In this document: in pieces, positions 24,169-34,810 of the stretch
How positions within the stretch are numbered: the first letter of the stretch is position 1
Layout of the letters: every line of letters begins with the position of its first letter
NCBI GenBank assembly: GCA_018873245.2
Contig: JAEMBT020000005.1
Location: forward strand, 8,232,001-8,296,000
Source of the DNA: Archegozetes longisetosus
Lineage: Eukaryota > Arthropoda > Arachnida > Sarcoptiformes > Trhypochthoniidae
Reading direction: 5' to 3'
DNA: 64,000 bases
The notes under the pieces: model-generated
Database searches by the model: none
Told to the model about the DNA's origin: nothing
The model's input: only the letters and a program-made list of their open reading frames with translations
Program-made: the position numbers and the translations under genes

Positions 24169-25056
24169 CTAACGCTGAGCGCCAGTGAATTGCGGAGCCT
24201 CGGGCTCACTGACTTCGATTCCGCAAACATCAGATATGAAGTAATCCATGCAGGCTTGATATAATTGAATTTGTGCGATCACATTGCCCTTAGATGTGGG
24301 AAACTTTTCTTCTGATTCGGTCTTACATTGTCTGTGATAGCTCAATACCTGGTCTTCGATTTGTTTGGCCAATTTCTTGTTCCTAATCTCAGTTTCAGCC
24401 TTGGCGAAGTCATATCCACCTGAAGAGGTAAACCAGCCTTCGCTTTGTAGAGCACATGCAGCAATTTGTTCTCTATGAAGTTCGACTGTGTCTCGAGTTA
24501 TGTTTGGTGGCAATGGAGTTGTTTCAAGACATTTAGTGATGACAGCAGCTTTGGTCATCTTTTCCTTATCTGAAGGTTCTAATTGTGGACATTTACCCCA
24601 ATTTATTTGTGGTCCCTGTGCTACCGGTGGTTGTGGCTGTGCCTGAGGTTGAAGTTGTGCTGGTTGTGATGCGAACTGTTGAGGCTGTGGCTGTTGGTTA
24701 GGATCGAAGAATTGTTGTGGTGGTTGTTGTTGGTTAGGATCGAAGAATTGTTGTGGTGGTTGCTGTTGAGGAAGATACGCGAACTGTTGTTGTGGTGGTT
24801 GTTGTTGTGGTGTTACAATGAATTGTAGCGGTTGCCCATTAGCCTGCTGTTGTTGTTGCTGTGCCTGTTGCTGTTTCAAGGCGTTCAGCTGTGCCAATAA
24901 TTGCTGTTGTTGTTGAAGTGACAGAAGTTGTGGCTGTTGAGCCTGTTGTTGCTGTTGATTAGCAGTTGCTACAGGTTGTGTTCGAACAAGCATTTGCTGA
25001 CACTGAACATTTACCAAAAGAACTGAAAAAACGAAGCTAACAACAAGAGGCAGCAT
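24169..25056 (-). CDS. Secreted Gln-rich six-cysteine protein, family unknown
   Basis: A single-exon protein of 295 residues. Residues 1-19 are a clear signal peptide (MLPLVVSFVFSVLLVNVQC). Residues about 20-145 are a Gln/Pro low-complexity region with QFFDPNQQQPPQ-type repeats. The C-terminal half, from INWGKCPQLEP, looks folded, helical and charged, with six Cys: WGKC, ITKC, IAAC, HRQC, YQACM and SDVC. The last two are eight residues apart (CMDYFISDVC), as in odorant-binding proteins, but the C2-x3-C3 pair of that family is absent, so I do not assign it there. It is likely an extracellular, possibly cuticular or haemolymph, protein (inference). Its nearest neighbours are unrelated in type. 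Confidence 0.75.
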   Translation of the reverse strand: MLPLVVSFVFSVLLVNVQCQQMLVRTQPVATANQQQQQAQQPQLLSLQQQQQLLAQLNALKQQQAQQQQQQANGQPLQFIVTPQQQPPQQQFAYLPQQQPPQQFFDPNQQQPPQQFFDPNQQPQPQQFASQPAQLQPQAQPQPPVAQGPQINWGKCPQLEPSDKEKMTKAAVITKCLETTPLPPNITRDTVELHREQIAACALQSEGWFTSSGGYDFAKAETEIRNKKLAKQIEDQVLSYHRQCKTESEEKFPTSKGNVIAQIQLYQACMDYFISDVCGIEVSEPEAPQFTGAQR

Positions 25057-27837
25057 TTTGTGTCTAACTTCTATAATCTAATGCTACCGAACGCTAACGA
25101 GGATAAGGCACTAATAGTGAAAACAGTTGAAGAGCGTTCGTCTTTATTTGATGCAAACCGATCACTAGACTAGTGAGACTGCTTCCAAAACAACTATTAC
25201 TAACTAAAAAGTTGTACTGCAGTAGTTGTTCTGCCTGTTGCTGGCAGTGATCAACCAACCATAAGGACATTCTTTCTATTCGCTGATACCTATATCGAGT
25301 CAAGCTGTTCTTCATACAGGTATTGGCTATGGGCGACCCATTAGTTCAGTGACCCATTTCAATATTTCAATTAATAGGTCACGGCTAATACAATATTGTC
25401 TAACTTTTTATAAGAGACACTATGTGTCAACTGCTAATGCTCTACAATTAACTAATCACCTATTGTTCACCAATTACTCTATTATCAAGTTTATGTAACT
25501 GCTTGTGGAACTTATTTATCTTGCTTAATTAATAATTGTTGTCCAGAAAAGCTTTTGCCGGTTTATGAACTCTAAACTGAACACTTTTTTTTATATTAAC
25601 TTTATTTTGACTCTATTCAAAAATTTTTACTTCCTCTTATAAATTCGTTTTATTCATTTACTTCAGTTTAATGTGTGCTAACCCGAACCAATTATTATAT
25701 TTCAAGATAAAAATTTAAGAATAAAAAAAGTTCTCAATTGGTATGAACTTTACATTATTGTAACAAAATTTGTCATAAGATTTGAATGGCTTTAGATGTA
25801 CTCGATTAGTTCATAACCTTTTAAATTAATTTAATTATAATTGTTTTATGTGTTTGATAAGTTTTCAGGACTTTAAAGTTCATTTTCAAATAGTTTTTGT
25901 TTAAGTTCATTTAATTAGTTGAGTTTCCAAGTTCTTAGATATTATTTTTTTAGATCAAATTATAATTATTAGCACATGATATCTGAAAATTTTCAGCTTC
26001 ACGATAAGTGAGATAATGAAAATTGGAAACATTGTTTCCCAATGGAATAACCAAAACAATGTGACACTATTCTGCGGTTATTCTATTCTTCAATAGATAA
26101 TTGTAAATTGTTTTCATAATTATGCACTATTACTGCTAATTATTGTGCATGAAACAGTCTTTCGAGAACTAAAAGTGGCACTACTCTCATTAAACTTTCT
26201 TCTCAATTCTAAATCCTATAACTTTTAATTTCTTGTTTTCTTTTTAATTTGATTCACTTCCTTAATGAACTTTTTATCAGACTAATTAATCATTAATGTA
26301 GTTTCATTTAAATACTATAGTAACAAACGGAAAAGTGATGAAAAAATGTTTGAATTTGTCTTATCTCTGAAAAAACTTCACCCTTCTATCATACTTGAAC
26401 AATTTGAATCATCAGATCAACGACCCGAAGCTAGAGATCAAGCAAGCTAGAGACCAAGCAAAAAGGTCGCAATTTGCAATCAAACTTTTTAACCTATTAG
26501 CATAAAATCAAATTAACTGTCGCTCAATTTGATTATGAGAGGCATTTATCAGAGAAATATTCAATCACAATTAAATGTAAGCCATTTATCTAGATTTATG
26601 TTTACGTTCTGAAGCGGAATTTCATTAACTTTGAAATGGCATAATTTTTGCATGTTTCGGTATTTAGATATTCTAAAGACTTCATGAGCTGATTAGTAAT
26701 TATCGTTAAGATAAGTTTGCCTTCTCATGATCGAAAACAATTTTCATACTGTGTTGCACATCAATAGCTATAGATTGTGTGCAAAATACAGAATCAAATT
26801 TATTAAACGAAATGTTTATGATAGTTATTCTACTTATCAATTAATTATGCATAGACACTTTTATCATTAGTTATATTTCATGATTATAGCTATGTGTTAC
26901 GGTCCAGAAACTTGCTTCTCATTTGCAATCTTTACATCTTTAGACTACATAATAAGCTTAAATATGTGAACATGAGAATCTGATTGATCATTAAAATCAT
27001 GTTTCATTAGCTTTTGCTGTTTATTAATGCGATTCATGTAAATGACACACGAATAGTAAGAAAAATTTAATTAATACCAAGTCTGACAACTTTCGCGTTT
27101 GGATTCACTGTAAACTTAATGGTTTGCAACTGTTTACGATTAGACTATTTACTGACTCACTTATCCGATGTCATTCATATCATATAAATATGAAGTAGGA
27201 AATGATAAACAATTCTCCAACAAAGTGGTAAATATCGACATTTTACGATTTAAAAAAACATGTTTGCTAAATTATTGCAAGCTTAATTTTTGCAGACTTA
27301 GTCAAACAATAAGACATGAATATTAATGAACCAAATTAGTGTTATCAATGCTTAAGGTTTGTTTGTAATGTTTGATTTTATTGTTGAATAATTGTTGATA
27401 ATTTTGATGAATCATTATTATTTGTGTTTAATATGAAATACTACTTTATTTAAGTCGTAATAACATGCTTTCTGCTCATTCACTATCAAATGCTTTATCT
27501 AATTTGCAGTTATTTTACAAGGGTTTAGCTGTAAAACGAGTTTAATTTGATAAGCATTGCATGAGATTATATCGTTTGATTCAATTGGCTCTTAATAAAC
27601 TAAATTCAATCTAATTTTATTATCTTTTCTTGGAATAATTCAAGTATAGTCAACTTAACAATCATGAAACAACAATTATGAAAATGATTGCTTATTATTT
27701 TGAAATCAAGTTATTTTTGTTTTTTGTTTAAACTGACATGTAATAAATTGATATTTTCATCCAAGCTTTCAATCATTAGATCATTTCGGTTAATATATTG
27801 CTAGAATAAGCTCATTTGCATTAGTCAGCTTAGAATG

Positions 27838-28005
27838 CAGTAAAACCTCTATCTAATGTACCTCGATACAGCAAAGTCTCGTTAAGACGAACCATTTTTG
27901 ACAGTCTCGGCACAAGCTCTACAAGCTTGATGTGATAGATTTAGTCTCGTTATAACTTAGTAGATTCCCCGATCCCTTCAGCTCAGATATATAGAGGTTT
28001 TACTG
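27838..28005. mobile_element. Pogo/Tigger-like MITE
   Basis: A 168-bp element with perfect 15-bp terminal inverted repeats, CAGTAAAACCTCTAT at 27838-27852 and its reverse complement at 27991-28005. CAG-starting ends of the type CAGTnnAACCTCTAT are known from pogo/Tigger-like Tc1-mariner elements. The interior (TCTCGTTAAGACG, TCTCGTTATAAC) recalls their subterminal repeats. A flanking TA duplication is not directly adjacent, so the family call is tentative. Non-coding. Confidence 0.65.
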
Positions 28006-30787
28006 TGTATATAAATTATATATATAATTTTGGGCGATCGTCGGAAAACAGAGTCAAAACAAATATAAATAGTAATGAACACGGAACTGTCTCATCAAAA
28101 AAGTTTGATTAGTGAAATGGAAAACTGTGTAACAAAGATGACTTTTTAAAAACTTCCTACTTTTTCATGTTTTACAATATTCGCTAACTCATAAATTAAA
28201 TGATTACACTTAACGCAAATATATTCTATGATTCTGGAAATCGTAATTTTATTATGTATTTGCATCAAATCTGAAACCAACTTTTGTTTATTGTTTGTGG
28301 TCTTTTTGTAAGTTTGAGTGCAATGCGACTTAACTCATGCATTCATGCAAACCATTCATATCTTGCAATTCAATCGTTAGACTCATTGTCAAAGCTTTCA
28401 TTATCGATGTTTTGTATTTTTTCGCTTGACGTAAGCAATCGTATGGCAGCTGATAATTACTGCATTGAAAATCCATTGCCATAGTAGTTATGTTAATTCT
28501 CCGAAAATTGAACATTTTTTACACGTTTTCAATCTCTTCAAACGAAACAAATTTACTCAAAACTTAGCTTGAGTCACATTGAAGACAACTAAAATAAACA
28601 TAATTAGTTTGAATAAGTTTTCGCAAATTCGTGACTCTCAGAGTTCTAGTTTTTTGTTTTGATTAAAAGAAAAAACAACCAAAAATTCTCATGAAAACAA
28701 ACCAAGTTTAGCTAAATTTTTACCCCATTATCATTATCTCGATCTGATAAATACAAATCTGTCTTACAATCGATTTTCGCTCAGTATATCAACTTTCAAA
28801 AAATTAGTTTATGTAATCATTTTCCATGTCCTTTAACAAATTTTCGAACTTCAAAACAGACCAATCTATGAAATTAAAATTTTGCAAAGACCTTTTGCCA
28901 CAGCGGTGAGCATTGAATAGTAATCTAGAAAAAATTCAATAATTTGCTATGCAAATAAATAACTAACCAATAACGAAATTTCATAGGAAATCCTTGTAAT
29001 AAACACAGTGAATAATTATTGCATTTCAAAATTACAATAATTACAATTCTTCGAACCTACGCTAAGTTATCTGAGACCCAAATCATCAGTTTTTTATAAT
29101 AAATATTCTAATCAGAGAAAATTGCAGTGAAATTTCCAGATATCCTTTATTTGAGAGCCTCAATGTTAGATATAAAAAATAATTAAGTCAAGTAGATTTG
29201 TGTTAGTGCCAAACCATTGCAAAATTTAAAGAGATGCTTTTGATTAATTAGTACTGTTTACAATTCAACCGCGATAATACTTAAAACTACTGATAAGATG
29301 ATTGCCTACTTTCAAAGATATAGCCCAGTCATAAAATTTGAATAAAACTTCAAAATCCAATATACACAAGAGAGGTCTAAATTTGTTTTACATTTTTAAC
29401 TCTGAAAATATCTAGGAAATCATATAGAATTGGAAAATTTTGCTTGCCCGAGGTGCAAGTTTGATTTTATGAAGTTTAGTCACTTCACTTAGCTTCAAGC
29501 TAACAAACAGGACAAAATAGATACTAATTGATCTCTTAACACAATTTAGATTTCACTTTTAAATGTTTTGATCAATTACCTGGAGTTATTTGAAAGGAAA
29601 ACCTTTTTAAAGGAAAACTACTTTCTAACAATCTTATTGAAAATTATTGAAAAGTTTCTAAGAAAATTAGAGAATCACAAACATATTTTGATATTTAGTA
29701 ATGCGCGCTATATAAATATCGCTTGTTTGCTTTTCCGAAATTTTATTATTCTGCATTAGATAAATATTAGTTTAAAGAAATTGAAAGTTACATTCCATCG
29801 ACACATCGAACATAAATCAAACAATTCCTTAGAGATAACTGCGTTATACAAAAATAAGATTCAATATCATTCTAGTAACCTTCAATCACAGATGTTATTC
29901 TTTTATTATTTATTGAATTTATTTTTTACTGCAATCCAGTGACAACATCGAAGTGCAACAGAATTGATTTGATCTTCGTTTTCAATTGTAATAATGTCTG
30001 AATAACTGTTTTCTATATTATCTTAGAATTCTCAGAAATGATCTCATCAGACAATGAAGTTTGGGAAAAAAGATAAGACAAGAGATTGAAAGAATTTAGT
30101 TTGAAGGTTAATTAGCTTAATTTAAATTTTGGAAGGAAGAGACTAGTGTATTATAGAATTTAGTTGAAACCATTTTTAGAAAGAAAAGTAACAATCCTTG
30201 AAAGTTAAGCTTACACCTGTAATTGACTTTACTTCTACTCCAATTTTATTAAGGAATTCGATGTTGGGCAATAACTTTTCTAACTTTTATAGATTCCATT
30301 TATCCTTCAATTGCGCAAATCAATAGCTCATCTTCTAAAGTTCAAAGTCGCGACATTAAGATTTATGATAAGAATTTATATTGAGCTCTTGTTTTTTATT
30401 CAAATATCGTGTAGGAGCGAAAAATTTTCCAAAAATTAAATCAAGAATAAAAAGTTGAGTGAAGGATAAAACGAAGCGATGTAATGGATTTCTTAAAATA
30501 GACCAAGATTATCAATAATAAAATATTTGGTAGAGTAAACAATTTGAAGTAAGAGGCACTAAGTTATAAGAAGGGATATACAATAAACTTATCAATACTT
30601 GAACCAAATAGATGTGATTTAAGGTGAAAGCACTAAAATGTACTTCAACTTAATAACATTTAATGATAAATCATTCAAATCTAATTTGATTAGAAGTGAA
30701 TCACACACTATTTAAGATTAATTCTACTAACCTTATAGACCAATTAACAACAATGTAATGTTGATTTCAGTTTATTTATAAGATAGG

Positions 30788-30794
30788 TATAAAG
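30788..30794 (+). promoter_or_regulatory. TATA box of the MAM gene
   Basis: TATAAAG lies 73-79 bp upstream of the MAM-protein start codon. A start of transcription about 25-30 bp downstream (near 30815-30820) would leave a 5' UTR of about 50 nt. Confidence 0.5.
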
Positions 30795-30866
30795 ACTTTC
30801 AGATAGCAGTTGTACGAGTGAATAGAAGCAAAGCTTATTACAAGTATTTTCTAATTAAATTACAAG

Positions 30867-31532
30867 ATGGATAGCAAAATCATTACAGTAAACATATTTT
30901 TCCTGATCGTTATAAGCAGTGGAACAATAATACCAGCAAGATTACCGATGCTTATGATAAGTAATGTTTTTGATTTAGGGCAGAGGCCAACATACATGTG
31001 GACTTGTAGATTTGAAACTGATTTTTGCAGCTTTAAAAATCAATACAATATGGCGTCATTTAAACGTCGATTCGATCTCTATTCACCATTGTTTGGCGAG
31101 ACATCAATGGTATATTTGAATATTTCCACTGCCGGCATGTTTCAGGCAGCAAGACTTGAATCTGATTATTTTGCCACTGACTCTCAATCAGATGCGTGCC
31201 TATCTATTAGATATTTAATGTACGGAACTGGTCCTGTCAAAATGTATTTAATTCAACAAGATACTGAAAATAGGTGTATTTGGGTTGATAATAATGAATC
31301 AATTGATATTTATGGCCGCTGGAGAGAAGCAAAACTAACGATAGACTTGCGTGCTGGTGAACCGCGATTCTTCATAGAAGCTCACATTGATGCCCGTCCG
31401 CCTAGGTATGGTATTGTCGCTATCAGTAGAGTTTCGTTCACTTATGGTCCTTGTGATGTTAGCGACGTTAATCAATGTGCACTCAACGAAGATTCATCTG
31501 GATATGAACCCATACCAAGTGCCGTCAAGTGA
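30867..31532 (+). CDS. Small secreted protein with one MAM-like domain
   Basis: A single exon of 221 residues. Residues 1-24 form a hydrophobic signal sequence (FFLIVISSGTIIPA). From about residue 47 the protein follows the MAM pattern: WTCRFETDFCSFKNQ, then ACLSIRYLMYGTGPVKMYLI, then WREAKLTIDL, RFFIEAHI and GIVAISRVSFTYGPC. MAM domains mediate adhesion and sit in extracellular parts of proteases and phosphatases; here no other domain is present, so the protein is probably an extracellular ligand or matrix component (inference). An even number of Cys suggests disulfides. A TATA box lies upstream and AATAAA at 31633-31638. The identity beyond MAM is unknown. Confidence 0.8.
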   Translation: MDSKIITVNIFFLIVISSGTIIPARLPMLMISNVFDLGQRPTYMWTCRFETDFCSFKNQYNMASFKRRFDLYSPLFGETSMVYLNISTAGMFQAARLESDYFATDSQSDACLSIRYLMYGTGPVKMYLIQQDTENRCIWVDNNESIDIYGRWREAKLTIDLRAGEPRFFIEAHIDARPPRYGIVAISRVSFTYGPCDVSDVNQCALNEDSSGYEPIPSAVK

Positions 31533-33348
31533 TTTTTTAGTCTTCTATTTAGTTACTTAGACTATTTGAGGATAGCGCCGAGAATAACGTACAAATAAGC
31601 ATTCATATTAATAGCTATTTAATTGTTACGTCAATAAAATACTTAATATAAAATAACGTTTTAAATCTTGCTTTTCTTAACCTATTCCAAAGTTACATAA
31701 ATTGACAAAGTAATGAAGAAAATGCGCTTACTAACCAACTGTTATTTCAAGGAATATTGTTTCAGACTGTCTGCATTATTGTTGGATGAGTTCTATGAAG
31801 TCCTATTCATAATCTTATTCAATGGAAAACAGATTTCATATCATTTATCCGACAATATCAAGTGGTCTTTTTTAAGGAGAAACGCCTCTAAGATACTTCT
31901 TTCAAAGAATAGATAAGTGACTTATCAGACATTACTGGAAATACAATTGATTTTACATTTGAGAAGATCGAAATGTTAGAACAATATAAGGACGAGATTT
32001 TCGGGATAGTTCTGAATTCGAAGTACTCATGGTCTAATAATACTTAACAAGATTTTTGGCAATCCAATTTTGGGACTCCCGGAAATCCTGAATTTTCTGT
32101 TTCGATTTCAAAATCCTAATACGCTACTTTAGTCCGGATTTTCTAAATTTCATTAACAAAAACTAGTTTTTTCTAGTATATTTTTGAGCATAGTAATCTA
32201 ATTAGTGCCCATTAATTATTATAAGATTAGAAGAACAAGATCCTTTTGTACTGTTGATATTGACGAGCAACATTTTTGCGTCAATTGGATTCTAAAGGTT
32301 CTGACTATCTGGCATCAATCTCATTCAGAATTATAGACTAAAATTTTCTTGCAACTGCAAATTCAACTTAAAAATTCATCAAGTAAGATGTAATTAATAG
32401 TAATAATGGTAAAAAAAATCTCGTTTGGGTGTTGTCAATGCCATTTTTAGCCCGAAAATCGCGTCCTTTATAGTCAATGATGAAGTTTAGGTTCAATTCA
32501 ATGGTTGAAGCTATTCATACAAGTATTATAGTTATCAACTCAAAGTACCTGGAAAGTAAATTCAAATAATACACTTATAGTCGTATCAGAAGGAGAAATT
32601 TGATAAAAAAAGAGAACTCAAAACAACAACTGATTACCAATGAGTTAAAATTTTGTCCTCTAGAAGCAATTAAATGCTCATAAATTACAAAAATGTTTGA
32701 AGTGCTTTTGTTGACAAATCTGCTTGATGTGAAGTATTTGATGGAATAGTTTTGCCATTAATCTCGAACACGGCAGTGTGTCTCACATTATAAGCTGTTG
32801 ATAAGATAGAGAATGATTAGTTCGATGTTTTTTTAGTAATTAATATAGAGACTGATTTCTTTTCGACTAGGTCACAATTAGGTCCTCATTATTGTTCAGC
32901 TGGAATATTGATCAGTTTGAAAGTATATTTTCAGTGTTTTATCAAGTCTTAGAGAACTGAATGATCGACTGACTCGAATGAAATATTGCAAAATCATTAG
33001 AAAGTCTACAATTTTATTATACTCACAGAAATAATTGAATAGAAATCCGAATATTAACAATAGAAAAGATAAAATAATAATGAGTTTGAAAGGAATTACG
33101 CTTTATTGAACACAATCATTATTGTTAATCTTGTCGTAATATTGTCTCCACTTTTATAATGATAATCAAAATAAGAATAATTAAAGTCTAGAATTATTCA
33201 TCAAATAAGAGATGATATGAGTTCTGCAAATCAAACTTAATCTTCAGTAATGAACCAAAACTTTTTGCTTCTATCTAGTAATTTAGATCATATAAAAATC
33301 AATTTTCCTGAGTAATAAGTTTAGTTTACCGAGAAAAACTCAACAGTT
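31533..33348. other. Intergenic, nothing recognised
   Basis: A 1.8-kb AT-rich spacer between two secreted-protein genes. It holds the MAM gene poly(A) signal and, at its right end, the TATA box of the protease homologue. A 67-codon frame at 31713-31916 has no recognisable feature. Confidence 0.4.
33291..33298 (+). promoter_or_regulatory. TATA box of the serine protease homologue gene
   Basis: TATAAAAA lies 51-58 bp upstream of the start codon at 33349. This spacing fits a TATA-driven gene with a 5' UTR of about 25-30 nt. Confidence 0.5.
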
Positions 33349-34470
33349 ATGCATTTCTTCTTATTAATAGCTGTTGTTTTGCTAACTCGCACTAATGCGA
33401 GATATCATCGTCTAAAACATATTAGGCTAGAAAATAGTTATTGCGATGGCTATACTGAATTAAGAGATGGTGATTGTTCTGCTCGATTCACTTCATGCTC
33501 ATCTTTAACTCCTGAAGAGCTGAAAACAATCAGACAAGTTTTATGTGGTTTCAGATTTAATGCTGAACTTCAAACAGATCCACCAAGTGTTCAAGATAGT
33601 AATGGGGCGAGACATAAACATTTGCATTTGCCAGATATCCATGAGACAGATGCACATTCTTATCCTTGGTTGGCAACCATTTATTCTGGAGAAAGAAATT
33701 TCCTGTGCAGCGGTGCTTTAATCTCTCCACTAACTGTTGTCACTTCAGCTCAATGCGTCTCTCAACCTGGTGGTACAACTGACGAAGAAAGTCCACCTGA
33801 AGCCCCAAATGAAAGACAGTCTGCTCCGAGACTAATTGTTCGACTCGGCGAACATCATCTGAACACAAGTGCTTCGTATGAAAATGTTTACGAGTACGAT
33901 GTCGAATCCATTGACATATCCCAACAGTACAACGAGCTGACTCATGAAAATGATATCGCAATCATTCGATTGGTAAGTCGTGTTCCTGTTTGTCTGTTTC
34001 CTCCGATACATATCCCAAGAAGAAACGAGTGGTGGCTTGACATCAATCATATTGAAGGCAATTCTGCCACATATATGGGTTGGGGACTGACAGGACAGAG
34101 ACGATATCTTCGTGCACTTTCAGGTGAAGTTTTATCACCAAATTTTTGTCGTATTCTTTTTAATTGGGACAGAAACCAACTGAACAGAACACATTTATGC
34201 GTCGATTCTCCCTCTGGTGTATGTGTTAGTGAAGTTGGAGGACCACTCATCACTTTTGCACACGACCGTTGGGTTCTTATTGGAATCATGACTTTTGGCA
34301 AACATTGCAGAACTCCCGGATTGCCTCTTGTTTTCACGCGAATTTCTGAATTCGTTGAAGATATTTCAAGGTTTATTGAAGAAGACTTCAAAACAAATAA
34401 TACGACTTCGCCTTATTTTAATGACGACTGTCATAAAGTTCATCGACATATTCACTTGGATACATTTTAG
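33349..34470 (+). CDS. Serine protease homologue (S1 fold, catalytically dead)
   Basis: A single exon of 373 residues with a signal peptide (MHFFLLIAVVLLTRTNA). An N-terminal segment with several Cys (residues about 30-65) precedes the chymotrypsin-like domain, which starts near residue 100 (DAHSYPWLATIYSGERNFLC). Of the triad only Asp remains: the TAAHC motif is SAQC (His to Gln at residue 135), Asp202 is kept in HENDIAIIRL, and GDSGGP reads SEVGGP (Ser to Val at residue 296). It therefore cannot act as a normal serine protease. Arthropod homologues of this kind serve as cofactors in melanisation, adhesion and immunity (family knowledge). No typical activation site (IVGG) is seen, and the Cys-rich segment is only loosely CLIP-like. 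AATAAA lies at 34720-34725. Confidence 0.9.
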   Translation: MHFFLLIAVVLLTRTNARYHRLKHIRLENSYCDGYTELRDGDCSARFTSCSSLTPEELKTIRQVLCGFRFNAELQTDPPSVQDSNGARHKHLHLPDIHETDAHSYPWLATIYSGERNFLCSGALISPLTVVTSAQCVSQPGGTTDEESPPEAPNERQSAPRLIVRLGEHHLNTSASYENVYEYDVESIDISQQYNELTHENDIAIIRLVSRVPVCLFPPIHIPRRNEWWLDINHIEGNSATYMGWGLTGQRRYLRALSGEVLSPNFCRILFNWDRNQLNRTHLCVDSPSGVCVSEVGGPLITFAHDRWVLIGIMTFGKHCRTPGLPLVFTRISEFVEDISRFIEEDFKTNNTTSPYFNDDCHKVHRHIHLDTF

Positions 34471-34810
34471 TGTTTTGATGTTAATATTTGATCAAAGTTA
34501 GAAATTTGACAGCTGCTTTAAAGCTCTTACTATCCCTTTGGTTATTCTTACGCATAGCTCAGTGAACAGCATTCGCGTTAAATAAGATACTGATTGTTGA
34601 AAACTGGATTCTTTTTTAATCAATTAATGAATAATTTTCTTAACTATTTAGCTAAACAAGCGAATCTCATGATTAAAATGCATTTAAAAGATTGTAAATA
34701 GATTTGAAAAATTTGAACAAATAAAATATATGTCAATAAAATAGTGACAAATGTAAATAATTTATTTAGACTGATGATTAAAGAGAGCTATATTGAAAAT
34801 AAAATCTCAG
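34471..34810. other. Short intergenic between convergent genes
   Basis: A 340-bp AT-rich spacer with the poly(A) signals of the protease homologue (AATAAA at 34720) and, on the minus strand, of BAP1 (TTTATT at 34761-34766). Confidence 0.5.

Larger units (their letters stand above)
25057..30866. other. Large intergenic region (5.8 kb)
   Basis: Gene desert between the Gln-rich secreted gene and the MAM gene. It contains the pogo-like MITE at 27838-28005 (separate entry). Small open frames at 25094-25315 (-), 28284-28484 (+), 28330-28515 (-) and 29568-29759 (+) show no domain or signal peptide and are not called. No RNA gene was recognised. Confidence 0.4.

Noticed and set aside
24800..24990. 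Trinucleotide-repeat expansion as a separate repeat element
   Set aside because: The mixed CAA/CAG pattern keeps the reading frame of the secreted protein and is simply its Gln-rich coding region.
25094..25315. 73-codon minus-strand frame upstream of the Gln-rich secreted gene
   Set aside because: No signal peptide or domain, and no splice link to the gene at 25056 was visible.
28284..28515. Overlapping frames on both strands in the gene desert
   Set aside because: Short, unrelated to any family I know, and open on both strands, which is common by chance.
31713..31916. 67-codon frame after the MAM gene
   Set aside because: No signal peptide, domain or promoter; it lies beyond the MAM poly(A) signal.
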